A stretch of DNA of 64,000 nt from Plantago ovata (taxonomy: Eukaryota > Streptophyta > Magnoliopsida > Lamiales > Plantaginaceae). Shown piece by piece: positions 11,731 to 23,626 of this stretch (position 1 is the stretch's first letter; every line of letters begins with the position of its first letter). The notes below the pieces were generated by a model. That model did no database searches, was not told the origin of the DNA, and saw nothing but the letters and a program-made list of their open reading frames with translations. The translations under genes were made by a program, and so were the position numbers. The stretch lies in assembly GCA_028274465.1 (NCBI GenBank), contig CM051456.1:122714880-122778879 (forward strand), read 5' to 3'.

Positions 11731-12254
11731 TGTATCACTATTATTTAAACCATAGGAACAAGTCTTAATAATTCATCCAGTGTTTTGATTGACGAGAGAA
11801 GATAAATGGAAGACAACAAAGAAAGGAAAACACACTGGAAAACAAAAGTGACTATTTAGTTCCTAAAGTTTTATAAACTTGCCACACTAAAGTAGTAGAT
11901 TAAAAATGTATCACTATTATTTAAACCATAGTAACAAGTCTTAATACTTCATCCAGTGTTTTGATTGACTAGAGAAGATAAATGGAAGACAACAACGAAA
12001 GGAAAACACACTGGAAAACAAAAAAGTGCCTATTTAGTTCCTAAAGTTTTATAAACTTGCCACACTAAAGTAGTAGATTAAAAATGTATATCACTATTAT
12101 TTAAACCATAGGAACAAGTCTTAATAATTCATCCAGTGTTTTGATTGACTAGAGAAGATAAATGGAAGACAACAAAGAAAGGAAAACACACTGGAAAACA
12201 AAAAGTGCCTATTTAGTTCCTAAAGTTTTATAAACTTGCCACACTAGTAGATTA
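11731..12254. repeat. Three tandem copies of a 176-178 bp unit at the 3' end of the RNA-binding protein gene
   Basis: Unit starts at 11731, 11907 and 12085 (each TGTATCACTATTATTT or near-identical). The copies differ at only a few positions. The third copy runs into the stop codon of the minus-strand RNA-binding protein gene: its end AGTAGATTA contains the complement of TAA. The repeated unit is therefore the start of that gene's 3' UTR, and the two outer copies carry the same terminal tail. The high identity implies recent expansion. Confidence 0.9.
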
Positions 12255-13506
12255 ATATTCATTTGCTGCTGCTCCTCCTCCACCATAACCACCCCTGTCA
12301 CCACCTCCGTATCCACCCCTGTTGCCGCCTCCGTATCCACCCCAACCGCCTCCGTATCCACCACCACCACCAAAGTTATTGCGAGGTGCCCTCTCTTCAG
12401 CAGCACTGACTCTGATGTTTCTACCATCCAATTCCTGCACAAAGGAATAGAGGAAGAAAGAAGTTAAGTAAAGAATCCCAATGATCACTATTACCGCATT
12501 TAAAAAACCACCAGCCTCCAGGAACCTCACCTGTCCATCCATAGCAGACTGGGCCGACTGTGCACATTCTTCAGACGCAAAATTCACAAACCCAAATCCC
12601 CTTGATCTCCCTGTCTCTCTGTCAACAATAACTCTGGCTGTACAAGAGAAAGACAGAAAACAGCGTCAAATACCACATCAAGCAGACCATTTGAACCAAG
12701 TAAGACTACATTCAACGATCAAGATATATTTCGTAAAAAAATTCTTATTCTAAAATCCATGAACACAGTATAAATACCACAAAGAAAACCATGATCTTGA
12801 CAGATACAGTAATCAGAATAAGGAAGGTCGGTGTAAGATTGAAATGAATTACCGGAAAATTATCTTTAACAAGCTTCAGGAAGAACAAGCGAACATCTTA
12901 TAGGTAATGCATAAAATTTTCACATTTCAAGAGAAAAACTTGCAGAGAGCAAAATGTGCAGTCCAGGTACAAAACAAACACATGTATGAAAGACGACATA
13001 TATTATAAGAATACATGGCTTATTATATGTATAATTAGAACCAATATAATAGGTGCAACATCACCAGAAGAGAAGAATGCATTGTGAAGACACATACAAC
13101 CACAACGTTTACCACTAAAACTGATCACTAGGAATCCAGTTGCAGAAAGAAGAGATGGGGTCATCGGTGAACCAATAAAACATTAATAATGTCTATACTC
13201 CAGGAAAACGTATAGAAGAACCTCACCATCAACAACGTCACCAAAGCTGGAAAATGCTTCTTTCAGATTTTGGTTATCAGTTCCATAAGATAGCCCTACA
13301 AAACAAAAAATACAATACTATCAGAACAGGGAGGAATATGAAAATTTATAACGAACTTAGTTGTGGAACAAAAATGTCTTCTAAGATGAGGTACCTCCGA
13401 CAAAAAGCTTGCTGGACATGCAACGAACAGCAGTTAACATGGGCGATTGCACATTGGTAGAGAAGGTGGACCTCAACACGTTTCCGACTTTGTTGTAGAG
13501 GGCCAT
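12252..13506 (-). CDS. Mitochondrial-type glycine-rich RNA-binding protein (single RRM)
   Basis: Binds RNA, probably in mitochondria. Four coding exons join in frame: 13506-13395, 13295-13227, 12637-12531 and 12434-12252, giving 156 residues. Residues 1-32 are basic and Ser/Thr-rich with no acidic residue, as in a mitochondrial presequence. The RRM spans about 33-112 with RNP2 LFVGGL (34-39) and RNP1 RGFGFVNF (73-80). The C-terminal 40 residues are GGGYGG/RGGYGG repeats ending ANEY. Family knowledge: plant GR-RBP2/ORRM-type proteins act in organellar RNA processing, editing and cold response. The ATG lies directly after an acceptor (13508), so the leader contains a long intron (13508-14413). 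The 3' UTR sequence is tandemly triplicated. Confidence 0.92.
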
Positions 13507-13507
13507 T

Positions 13508-14413
13508 CTGCAAGGTAACCAATCAAACAGTTAAACATACTAGTAGAGATATTAAAACTTTGAAAAGGAGATAGAAAATAGCTATACTATAACGGCAATA
13601 TTAATGAAATGGAATGAATACAAATAAAACAACCAGTATCAACAAATCAACAAATGTTGTTCGCAAGTTGCAAAAGAGTTTATTTACTGTTTGTAGCATA
13701 AACTAAATAAGCATAAAAGAGGCGTTTGAAAAAAAAAAGAAGAGCTTTCATGATTAACAGCTTAAACGAATCTATGAAAGCTGAAACTGCTTAGCTATTA
13801 GCAATTTAGCACGCATAAGTGCTTGCTTTTACCAATTTTTTTAAGGAACTAATTATTACAATTCTGCTAATAAGCTAAAAGTCTAAAGATCACTCTATTA
13901 ATCGAAGGAATTCGCAAACAGGCATTCAACTTTAACAGGTGAATCATGTGAAAGTAAAACATTCCAGAATAATACAGTAAGATTTATACTGATACATAAC
14001 AGAACAATCACTTTCCAAAAAACAAAACAAAAATAATTTTTAAAAAAATATCGGCAGAGATAATTACAATACTCCTAAACCACCATTACAAACCAATAAA
14101 CCACAATTCCAACTCATAATTAACAATTCGAAATAAGCTGAATCGTGTAAAACTAAAACCAAAGTTCCGAAAAAAAAAAAATCACTTATGTAAAGATCTG
14201 TACAGATAATTAACAGATTAGATCCCCTTCTAGCATCTAGAACAAAAACAAATTAAACAAAATTACACAGACACTAACAAAATAACAAATCATAAATGTT
14301 AAAACGGAAAAATAAAAATAAGTACCAGCTAGCAGCCTATCGTCACATAACAGATTAATAACATAGGATAGAGATAGAAAAATTGGACGAGGTGTGAAGG
14401 AAGGAAGAGATAC
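13508..14413 (-). other. 5'-leader intron of the RNA-binding protein gene
   Basis: On the minus strand the donor CAG/GTATCT lies at 14414/14413 and the acceptor TTGCAG ends at 13508, one base before the ATG. The 0.9-kb interval has no coding signal. Leader introns of this kind often raise expression in plants (established knowledge); here the effect is only inferred. Confidence 0.7.
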
Positions 14414-14460
14414 CTGTGAAATTAGATAGTATTTCGATTGAGGGTTTTAGGGCGAAGCGG

Positions 14461-14470
14461 CTAGGGTTTA
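14461..14470 (-). promoter_or_regulatory. Telo-box in the leader of the RNA-binding protein gene
   Basis: The minus strand reads TAAACCCTAG, a telo-box typical of promoters and leaders of plant translation and RNA-handling genes. It lies about 50 bases upstream of the leader donor site. A second related element (CCTAAAACCC) lies just downstream. Confidence 0.5.
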
Positions 14471-14539
14471 TGATCTTCTTCTGTAAGATGAAAAATAAAT
14501 AAATATATCACCACCCTCAGGCCTCAGTATTTGACGTCT

Positions 14540-16900
14540 ATTTGTATTCCGGGCTTGACAAGTCATTGGCGGTTTGCCCATGTTAGTGAATTGGGCTCTG
14601 GTTGAATATTGTTGGCCCACAAGTGAAGTTGGGCTTTCAACCTCCGCGGGACCTTAACGTAGCTTATAATTTCCAAGAGTTTATAATACAATTAAGTTTG
14701 TAATTATGTGAACAGGAGCTTATAAACTAATAAAGTCAAGATTATTTTTAAATAAGTTAATTTATCAACTTTCATATTTCAATTATACCTATATAAGAGT
14801 ATCATATTTCATAATTCCAATCATACCCTTTAGTTATTATTCTATTTCAAATTTCAATATATATAATAAAGTAATTTTTTTAACATAAACATTAATTGCA
14901 TTAAGAATCTAAGATGCCAAATACTTACATTTACATTTACATGTCTCACAAAACTAGTAGATTTCTAAAGCTAAAACTTTATGAAGCCAATTTGGGCATT
15001 CATCCCACACAGGATACATACAATTACAAGAAGCCAACGCAAGACTACCACCAAAAGTTCGATGACTTCTCACTAACTAATTTATCGGCAACATGATTAG
15101 CTCAAAGCGCCAAGTCACATTTTTTAATTTGTCAATTACCTCTGCACATCATCAAGTAGGATTTGGTGGCGAGCAACCTCCTGCTTGTATATATAATAAT
15201 TATTAATAACATATATTACGGTATAATTTTAAAATTAATTATAAATAAATGATGACCCACACTAGCATTTGTGATAAAATTTTATTGTAATCATAATCAT
15301 TTTGTTTTCTTTAGAAGTTGCTTGAACATTGAATTGCTTATAATGTTTGTTCATGTTAGTTTGTGAATGGTTTTCATTTACCAACTTCATTATATACATG
15401 CTTTAAGAATTTGTTTTATTCGTATAAAAACTAATTAATTTAAATTCAATCATGTTAGGGTTCATTCAGTTCTGTTATGTTCAGGTTTGTTTAGTTATAT
15501 TTTATAATAATATAAATAAATTCATTTTAATTCTGTTCAATTTTATTCTATTCAGTTCCGTTCAGTTCTGTACAGACGAAAAAAATAACAGTTTATATTA
15601 AGTGTTTGTCTATCGGTGGATGATGATGCTCATGTATGATGGGTCCATATGGTAGCGACTTTGTCCATTTGCCAGAGATAGAACCTAGCTGATTTAGATT
15701 TAGAGGATGAACTATACTCTTCTTATATCCCAGACTAAATAAATAGCATATATGAATATATGACATATACAAATATCAACCCTTCCTTATGTTTTACGTA
15801 ATTTACATTATTGTACACTCAATTCATTAATTTCGGTGTCCAAAATCAAAGTAACAGAGCATCTAAGTTTCCATAAATATGAGCTGTCTTGATTACATGA
15901 TACTATGTTTTGAGCAAGATTTATGATGAGTATAAGTAGTATAGTTGTGTTTGCAAATGATTAAAAAAGTACGTTTATGTTATTTTTACTTAAATTTGGA
16001 AAAGGTACGATATTTTAATTAAAAGTTATTAGTGTTTGATATTTTAATTGAGAATCAGTTTAAACTACAAATACAAGATTGTGGTGCTTGTAAATTCAAT
16101 TAAATAATTTTTAGTTGAAAAAAATATTCTCTCTTAAATCAGTTAGAAGCACTCCGTTACTTCTCTTTTAATAGCGATTAGCCTTTTTTTTCTTTTTTTT
16201 TTTTTAGCAGCTGTTGTGAGATTTTACTACTTACTTTAAAAGTACAGAAAATATTTTTTAAAACCATTTCCAAACACACTACTACTCTACTGAATGTTTA
16301 CTCGAACTCTCGAAGTACTGGATCACAGCTTCATAGGCGACACATCTATTATATACTCCCTCTGTTGTTGAACAAATTATCCAATTTGATTTTTTCATAA
16401 TGAATAGATTTTTATTTTAATTACAAATTAATTTTTAATTATAATAATAAAATATTTAATAAAATCATACATGAAAAAATATAGGTGTACATCATTCATC
16501 CTAAGGGGACTTCAATTACATATGAAAATACAACCTAAAATAGCACTATCTATTGAGTATTATGTATCGCAAGGGTTGACTCAGTTGGCTAAAAAAGAGT
16601 ATATCTTCTTCTTAGTTATAAGTTTGACTTATATACACGAAGATAATTTGTAATTATGTCATTTTAGACAAAGACACGTCACACTTATATAATTTAATTT
16701 AGTTCACGTGGTTTGCAAGAACACTAGAGTTTACCGACTGTAGACCCAAAAGAAAAGATACACATTGCAGTTTCTCCATGTAATAAAGAATTATATAAGT
16801 CGGCTACAAAATGCATTCTACCTGTTGTCTTCCTTTGTCTGTTATGCATTTAAAGAAAACAAAACAGTAGTAGTACTATATTACCATACATTATTCTTCT
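14540..16900. other. Intergenic region before the glucosylceramidase gene
   Basis: No gene seen. A TTCAG-family fragment lies at about 15460-15590 (GGTTCATTCAGTTCTGTT through TTCTGTACAGACGAAAAAAA). A Stowaway left half begins at 16356 (CTCCCTCTGTTGTTGAAC after TA) with no matching right end. A possible tRNA-derived SINE fragment (GGTTGACTCAGTTGGCTAAA) lies at about 16573. ORFs are short and non-homologous. Confidence 0.45.
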
Positions 16901-16987
16901 TCAAAAATGTAAGTAGAGTAATACCATCTGCAGTATCACCTACCTAATACTGATCAAGAACAATTTCCATCTGTGATCAAGAATCAG

Positions 16988-17703
16988 GTATGTATGTATG
17001 TACTTCAACATCTAATCTGCTAACTGCTCAAAGTTGCAGCAATCACCGCACAAGTTGACTTACACAACAACTTAGGTACTTTGAAGCCAGCATTCTTCAT
17101 CTTTCATGTTTCTGGTTATCTTAATAAATAATTTAATTGTCAACTGAAAGATTCTTGATTCATTTTGGATTGCTGAAAGTAGTATACTTAGCTAGGTGCA
17201 TCTTTCATGCCATTTAGGGGTCTTTTCAAGAATATTGCTCTACTTGGAATAAGTTCTCTAGAACATTCATTTCGACCAATTCGGTTCAGGTTCATTAAAT
17301 TCAATTTCAGTACTGAAATTTGTTTTTTTATGCTACAATTAAAGAATCGGTTCAGTAGTTCAGTGCAGATCAGAACATAAAACCAACAGTTGTTTTGTCA
17401 TTTTTTCAACGCAGAAAGTTGATGTTTACATCATTGATGTGGTGCGTTGGTTGAATTTACATCTGGCCGGGTTGTCAAGTCAAGTTGATTAGGCCTCAGT
17501 CGATTCAGTTTATTCATGATAGTAGGATCTGTGTGATCAATTATCCGTGAATAATAATAAGTGGATTCTTAACTTTCAATGTACATAGGACTAATTAGAG
17601 TTTTTCATTGTTCAAGTTTATGGATTTTCTTTTTTCTGTAATTGTCAAAGGATTGTACAGGACTAATGATACTCTGTTTGATTTGTTCTTGTTTTACTGC
17701 TAG
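16988..17703 (+). other. Probable 5'-leader intron of the glucosylceramidase gene
   Basis: A CAG/GTATGT donor at 16987/16988 and a TACTGCTAG acceptor ending at 17703, immediately before GATGG, bracket 0.7 kb of non-coding sequence. A TTCAG-family fragment lies inside it at about 17285-17395. Inferred from splice consensus. Confidence 0.55.
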
Positions 17704-17704
17704 G

Positions 17705-20700
17705 ATGGACAACGGTTTCGTCCAAACAGAACCCGAAACTGCTTCGGAATCGCGAAGCAATGTGGTGTGTGTTTATTAATTGTTTATCATAAGGTATAGT
17801 TACTGGCATGGTCTGTGTTATGAACTATGTCAACTGTCTTCTCATTTCAGGCTGATCCTCCTGGATTGACCTGGCAACGCAATCTTGGTTGCAGTAGCCC
17901 TCTTCCAAAATCGTTTTCTGTTAGATCCCGAGAGATTATGCAGTTGGTAATAACCTCAACTCTTTTCCAGCAAATTTATCTGTTTAGTGATACGTATATT
18001 AGCTCATGTCTGTTTACTAAGACGCATATGCTTACAGCTCCCGTTGGGTTTGCGATTATTGAGGCATATCAAAGTAGAAGCGGATAAGGGGACGGTAATG
18101 CTGTACCTTGTTTAGACCACAACACATACTACTATTATGTATTTTTTAGGGAAGCAGAATGCTTGTTCTGCATCTCAGTTGAACAGTTTCTTGTTCTCAT
18201 TTATATTATCCTTTGCAGCCATCAATAGTCGATCCATACCATAAACGCCTCCTGACATCTTGCCATGGCGTTCCTTTAGGTGGTATTGGGTAACACCTCA
18301 TTACCGGCTTACACTTTCAATAATATTGATGCCTGCTAGATTGGTACTTAAATGCATAATGCTTACTGATTGTGTGCACTTTATGTCGGGATCAGTGCTG
18401 GAAGCATCGGAAGAAGCTTTAAAGGTGAGTTCCAGCGGTTCCAACTTTTCCCCAGAGCATGCGAAGATCTGCCAATCTTAGCTAACCAATTCTCGGTAAG
18501 TATTTTGACATGTCAATCTGAAACAGACATAAACTAAATATGTCATTATTTGTTTCTGTTTGGAAAGGCCTTTGTTTCTCGGCCAAATGGAAAATCATCT
18601 TCGACAGTTTTGTGTGCCAGAGGCCCGGATGAAATAAAGTAAGTCTCTTATTCAGGAGTTTTTACAATACTATCGGCCTTAAAAAGTATATTTACACCTT
18701 GATAAAAAATAAATGATAAAAAATAAATAAAAAAAACTTCATCCAGAGGTGGCCTAAATGATGGCATTGGCTCATGGGATTGGAACCTTGACGCGGATAG
18801 ATGTACTTATCATGCTTTATATCCGAGGGCTTGGACAGTGTATGAGGGCACACCTGACCCTGAAATCAGCATTGTCTGTCGACAAATTTCACCGTGCATT
18901 CCACACAACTACAAGCAAAGTAGCTTTCCTGTTGCAGTATTCACATTTACGGTATGTTAGCATCTTTAGAGAGGATCCTTTACATGTTTTTTAGCACTGA
19001 GACAATAATGGTGCTATGTGTCATGTTTGCAGGTTACTAACTCAGGGAAGACCGATGCTGATGCTACCTTGCTTTTCACTTGGGCCGTATGTTGACATTC
19101 ACTTCAATTTTGATACAGGATTTATACTACTCAAACAGGTACTGATTGTCATCTTTGGTGCATGCAGAACTCGGTTGGTGGAGATTCAGGGTCAACTGGT
19201 GGTCATCTTAATGAACGGATGTTGCAAGAAGGCGTGCATAGTGTTCTTCTGCATCATCAGTAAGTTATATGTAAAGCTCCATGGATCTGCAATGGTACAA
19301 GATTCTGTGCATGATAATGGTATCTTGTCATCAGATTGAATTGAACTGGAATTTTTGTGGCCATTTAGGTCTTCAGACAGACACCCTGCAGTTACTTTTG
19401 CAATTGCAGCTCAAGAGACGAGCGAGGTTCGTGTATCGGAATGTCCTTGCTTTCTGTTATCTGGCACTACTACTCAAATGATGACACCAAAAGAAATTTG
19501 GGAAGAAATTAAAGAGGTTAGTTAGTTGGTTTGTACTGATCTTTCTCAGTTTCACATTTCTTTTGATAATATTTCATCAGTGCTCCTTTCTATAGCATGG
19601 ATCATTTGATCACCTCAAGTGCGCTGATAACCAAACAGCTTCTGAGAAAGGATCATCTGTCGGAGCTGCAATAGCCGCTTCTGTACATATTCCCCCAGGT
19701 TTGACTCGAACCATAACATTTTCACTGGCATGGGACTGCCCCGAATTAAGATTTTCCAGCGGGAAAACTTACCACAGGTTAGTCTAGGATTTCCAGTTTG
19801 TCCCTGTCTTCCTATTGATGCATCGATAAAAATTAATTATATTGTTCGGTTTCTTGGTATGACAGGCGCTATACAAAATTCTACGGTACTCATGGGGATG
19901 CTGCTGCAAGTATTGCACGAGATGCAATCCTTGGTAACGATTCATTGCCTTTGAATTGTAGAATGAAACTGTCTGCTGTTTCTGTTATGTTTTCTGTGAA
20001 TAAGTGAAAACTGCAATCTAATTCGAGTTTGCCACAAACCAGAACACAGGCAGTGGGAGCATCAGATAGAAGAGTGGCAACGGCCAATTCTCGAAGATGC
20101 AAAGCTTCCAGAATGGTAAAAGGCCATTACTAAGCATTTGCAATTATATCTTGTTTTTTAAGTAAAACTAAAGTGAGCAGTGAACCCTTAGGTACCGAAC
20201 CACTCTTTTCAACGAGCTCTATTATCTTAACGCTGGAAGTGCAATCTGGACAGGTGAGGAACAAACTTAGATACATGTTTCCAAGTGACATTGCAAAACT
20301 GCTTATAGCTTTGCTGAAGCAGAATCATTGAAATTTCTGACAACTTGAAATAATCTGCTAGAATCAGCTTGAAAGAATCAAGTACCATACACTGTCTGCG
20401 TTATGCTTAGCTTAATCAAGCTCACAAGCCTCCTTCATTTGTCACAGATGGATCCCTACCAATGCAAAACTTTTCGACCATTGGAGATCAGCGCTTTTCT
20501 CTTGCAGACCATAAGTTAAATTCAAAAAAAGATAATATTATTGGTGATCAAAAGAACACCTCGGGCAAGATACTCAACATGATGCAGTCTTTTTCTGACC
20601 GAACTCCCATGACATCAAATTCAGCATTTGGACCGTGCCTGCTCCAAAATGATGAGGAGAATGTAGGCCAGTTTCTGTATTTAGAGGGGATCGAATATCA

Positions 20701-22188
20701 CATGTGGAACACTTACGACGTTCACTTCTACTCATCTTTTGCACTACTGATGATTCTTCCAAAGCTTGAACTGAACATTCAGAGAGACTTCGCGATGGCA
20801 GTTTTGATGCACGATCCACGCAAGATGCAAGTCATGAGTGACGGGACATGGGTTCCAAGAAAGGTACTTGGTGCAGTTCCGCACGATATAGGAATTAACG
20901 ATCCGTGGTTTCAGGTGAATGCCTACAATTTCTACGATACAGACAGGTGGAAAGACTTGAATTCCAAATTTGTCCTTCAAATTTTTCGTGATTTCGTAGC
21001 CACAGGCGATAAATCCTTCGCCAAGGCAGTTTGGCCGGCAGTGTACTTGGCAATAGCTTTCATGGACCAGTTTGATAAAGACGGTGATGGCATGATCGAG
21101 AACGAAGGATTCCCTGATCAGACATATGATGCATGGACTGTTACAGGTGTGAGCGCGTATTGTGGTGGGCTCTGGGTGGCAGCACTTCAGGCTGCCTCTG
21201 CCATGGCCCGAGAAATTGGTGATGGTCCATGTGCTGATTATTTATGGACCAAGTTTGAGAAGGCAGCTCGTGCTTATAACAAACTGTGGAATGGTGAGTA
21301 TTTTAATTATGATACTAGTGGTTCGAAAACTAGCTCGTCCATACAAGCTGACCAGTTGGCCGGGCAGTGGTATGCTGCAGCATGTGGTCTTTCACCTATT
21401 GCTGATGAAGGCAAAGTGAGAACAGCACTGGAGAAGATTTATGAGTTCAATGTGTTGAAGATCAAGGGAGGTAAGCGTGGGGCGATGAATGGGATGCGAC
21501 CGAACGGAGAGATTGATATGTCAGCTTTGCAATCAAGAGAAATCTGGGCAGGAGTTACATATTCTGTTGCTGCTAGTATGATTCAAGAGGGTATGGTGGA
21601 TCTGGCATTTGACACAGCCTCTGGCATTCATGAAGCTGCCTGGTCCCAAGATGGCTTTGGGTAAGTTTCCACTTCCAGCGTCTTTCAACACTTAAATACT
21701 CACCCCCTTAATACGAGAATGGAGATTCTATCCGTAAGGATAGTGTCATCGTGTGATGTGCTCTAAAATGCCATTATACACCTAAGAAAGCATGAAATTA
21801 GAACTTGATAAACCACATGAGAACCCTATTCTCAAGGGTACTTTGAATGTCCCCTTTAATTAAGAGTATAGACATAACAAATAATGTTGTTTTTGGTGCA
21901 TGTGATAGATTTTCCTTCCAAACGCCCGAGGGCTGGAATGCAGAAGGTGCGTACAGATCATTATGCTACATGCGCCCGTTGGCTATCTGGTCAATGCAGT
22001 GGGCATTGACAAGTAGACAGATCTCAAACAAAGAGAACAAACCTTGCTCAACTTCAATCTCTTCTCTGTTCAAGCAACACACAGAATTTGAAAGGGTTAA
22101 AAACCTTCTAAGGTTGCCAAAAGAAGAGCCCCCAAGGAGTTATATACAGTCGCTGCATGAGTTTCTTTGCAGGAAATTCTCACTATGA
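17705..22188 (+). CDS. Non-lysosomal glucosylceramidase (GH116, GBA2-like)
   Basis: Hydrolyses the glucosyl bond of glucosylceramide in sphingolipid turnover. Sixteen coding exons join in one frame: 17705-17764, 17851-17946, 18038-18094, 18219-18289, 18396-18495, 18568-18638, 18747-18951, 19033-19086, 19168-19259, 19369-19516, 19596-19777, 19866-19933, 20043-20115, 20192-20253, 20448-21660 and 21909-22188, giving 943 residues. The N-terminal domain carries [11 protein letters not shown] (about 110) and FPRAW. The C-terminal (alpha/alpha)6 catalytic domain carries [22 protein letters not shown] (candidate nucleophile Glu526) and DQTYDAW (candidate acid/base Asp664), then DQLAGQW. Both catalytic residues are present and length is normal for the plant family. 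The first donor is chosen to keep frame (GGT/GTGTGT). A leader intron (16988-17703) is likely. Confidence 0.93.
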
Positions 22189-22210
22189 TCCTTCTGATTA
22201 CGTCGTGGGT

Positions 22211-22274
22211 GCGTAAACTTCTTCAAGAGATCAAAAGAGACTGCGTAAACTTCTTCAAGAGATCAAAAGAGACT
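22211..22274 (+). repeat. Tandem 32-bp duplication in the glucosylceramidase 3' UTR
   Basis: The unit GCGTAAACTTCTTCAAGAGA... (32 bp) occurs twice head to tail, at 22211-22242 and 22243-22274, starting 23 bp after the stop codon. The copies are identical, implying a recent duplication. Confidence 0.9.
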
Positions 22275-22893
22275 GCACAAATGACTAGTCGATCTCGATC
22301 TCCATGTCAAGGTTCAAGATATCTGAAGCTCTGAACATGCATGGATGCAGAACTGGCACAAACTGCTACATGCATGGCAAATTTGATTAAAAGATGTAAA
22401 GAATTTGGGTAATCGTCTCGTTCATACATGTGTCTAGACCAGAACAACCCGTTCATATATGTTTCTAGTAAATAAAGTTTCATAAGCTTGTCTTCGATCC
22501 TTGTTCATCGTACGCACAGTTATGCACTTGCTGTCGAATCTCTTTCAAGTTCAGCAGGATCATAGATTCATAGAGAACTATGCGGACATACTTATATGCA
22601 ATTCCAGTCAAATTGCAATGTAATTAAATGTGATGCACAATTGAACATTATATGCTATCCAAGGGAAGTCTCACAAAATCAGGAAAACGAAGTATGGAAT
22701 TCTCGAAAGTAGAGCAGAGTCGAATCTATGTTCTCACATAAACAGAAAAATCTTAGCTTATTGTAGGTTCAACAAGACAGAGATTATCATTCCCCCACAA
22801 GGACATGCAAAGATCCATGCTTTCTGTTTCAAGAAAAAGAAAACCTACTTAAAAGTAGGAAACAAGGTATCACCAGTTGCAACAAGAGTACTA

Positions 22894-23625
22894 TCAATGT
22901 AGACCACGTAAAATTCCATGAAAGTAGCCGCCTGTCATGATCAGTGAAACCAAGGAGACAACACCAGCCGGAAAGATCTTCCCAGACTTCTTAAAGCGAG
23001 ACCCCATCACCACAAGAAGAGAAGCAGACAAACCGAGACCAATAGATGATGCCAAAAAAGGATTTGAAGGAAGAATAGTGTACACAAGATACAGCAATGA
23101 TGCTGAGACACCACCTGCTATCAACGACTTCTGGCTCCCACCCTTTATATAGCCCATAATTCCGCCAATTCCAACCAAGGCAGCGTATCCCAGCGTGAGT
23201 TTCTGTGACATTGACATGCCTGTCTTCTTCCCACCGTCTCCACTTGGTTCTTCACCTCCACTTGGTGCTCCTTCACTGTCATCATTACCCCCATCACCGC
23301 CTCCACCACCGCCATTGCCGCCTAATCCACCAAGGTTGTCATCAGATCCACCAGAGTCAGGAAGAATATCAATGCCTCCACCAGCTGAATCAACTGTGAA
23401 AGTACTTGGAACTGCATCTGAAACAATGCCAGCAGCTATTGCCATCGAACTGTATCGTTTTTCATCAGCAAAAGCAGTTGAGAGTTTAGTTTGCCTAGAT
23501 GACAATGAACATACAGGTGAAGCCAGGATACGACCAATAGGGAGATGACCTCTCCTTGAAGTGCTAAGTTGAAAATGGGGTGAGAGTAGCAGCGAAGATG
23601 GCGAAAATGCCAAGAGTTCCGTCAT
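22894..23625 (-). CDS. FAX2: Plastid fatty acid exporter, FAX2-like (TMEM14 family)
   Basis: A single coding exon of 243 residues. Residues 1-60 are Ser/Arg-rich and almost free of acidic residues, as in a chloroplast transit peptide. Residues 82-133 form a Gly/Asp-rich linker (GGLGGNGGGGGGDGG). Residues about 140-240 form the Tmemb_14 domain of four hydrophobic helices, starting KLTLGYAALVGIGGIMGYIKGG and ending GGYFHGILRGLH. Family knowledge: FAX proteins sit in the plastid inner envelope and export free fatty acids for lipid assembly in the ER; FAX2 orthologues have just such a Gly-rich N-terminal linker. The ATG sits directly after an acceptor (AAGCAG at 23627), so the leader holds a 1.2-kb intron. 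The gene is tail to tail with the glucosylceramidase gene, about 0.7 kb apart. Confidence 0.88.
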   Translation of the reverse strand: MTELLAFSPSSLLLSPHFQLSTSRRGHLPIGRILASPVCSLSSRQTKLSTAFADEKRYSSMAIAAGIVSDAVPSTFTVDSAGGGIDILPDSGGSDDNLGGLGGNGGGGGGDGGNDDSEGAPSGGEEPSGDGGKKTGMSMSQKLTLGYAALVGIGGIMGYIKGGSQKSLIAGGVSASLLYLVYTILPSNPFLASSIGLGLSASLLVVMGSRFKKSGKIFPAGVVSLVSLIMTGGYFHGILRGLH

Positions 23626-23626
23626 T

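Noticed and set aside
23195..23548. Pro-rich + strand ORF of 117 codons
   Set aside because: Antisense of the Gly-rich linker of the FAX2-like protein.
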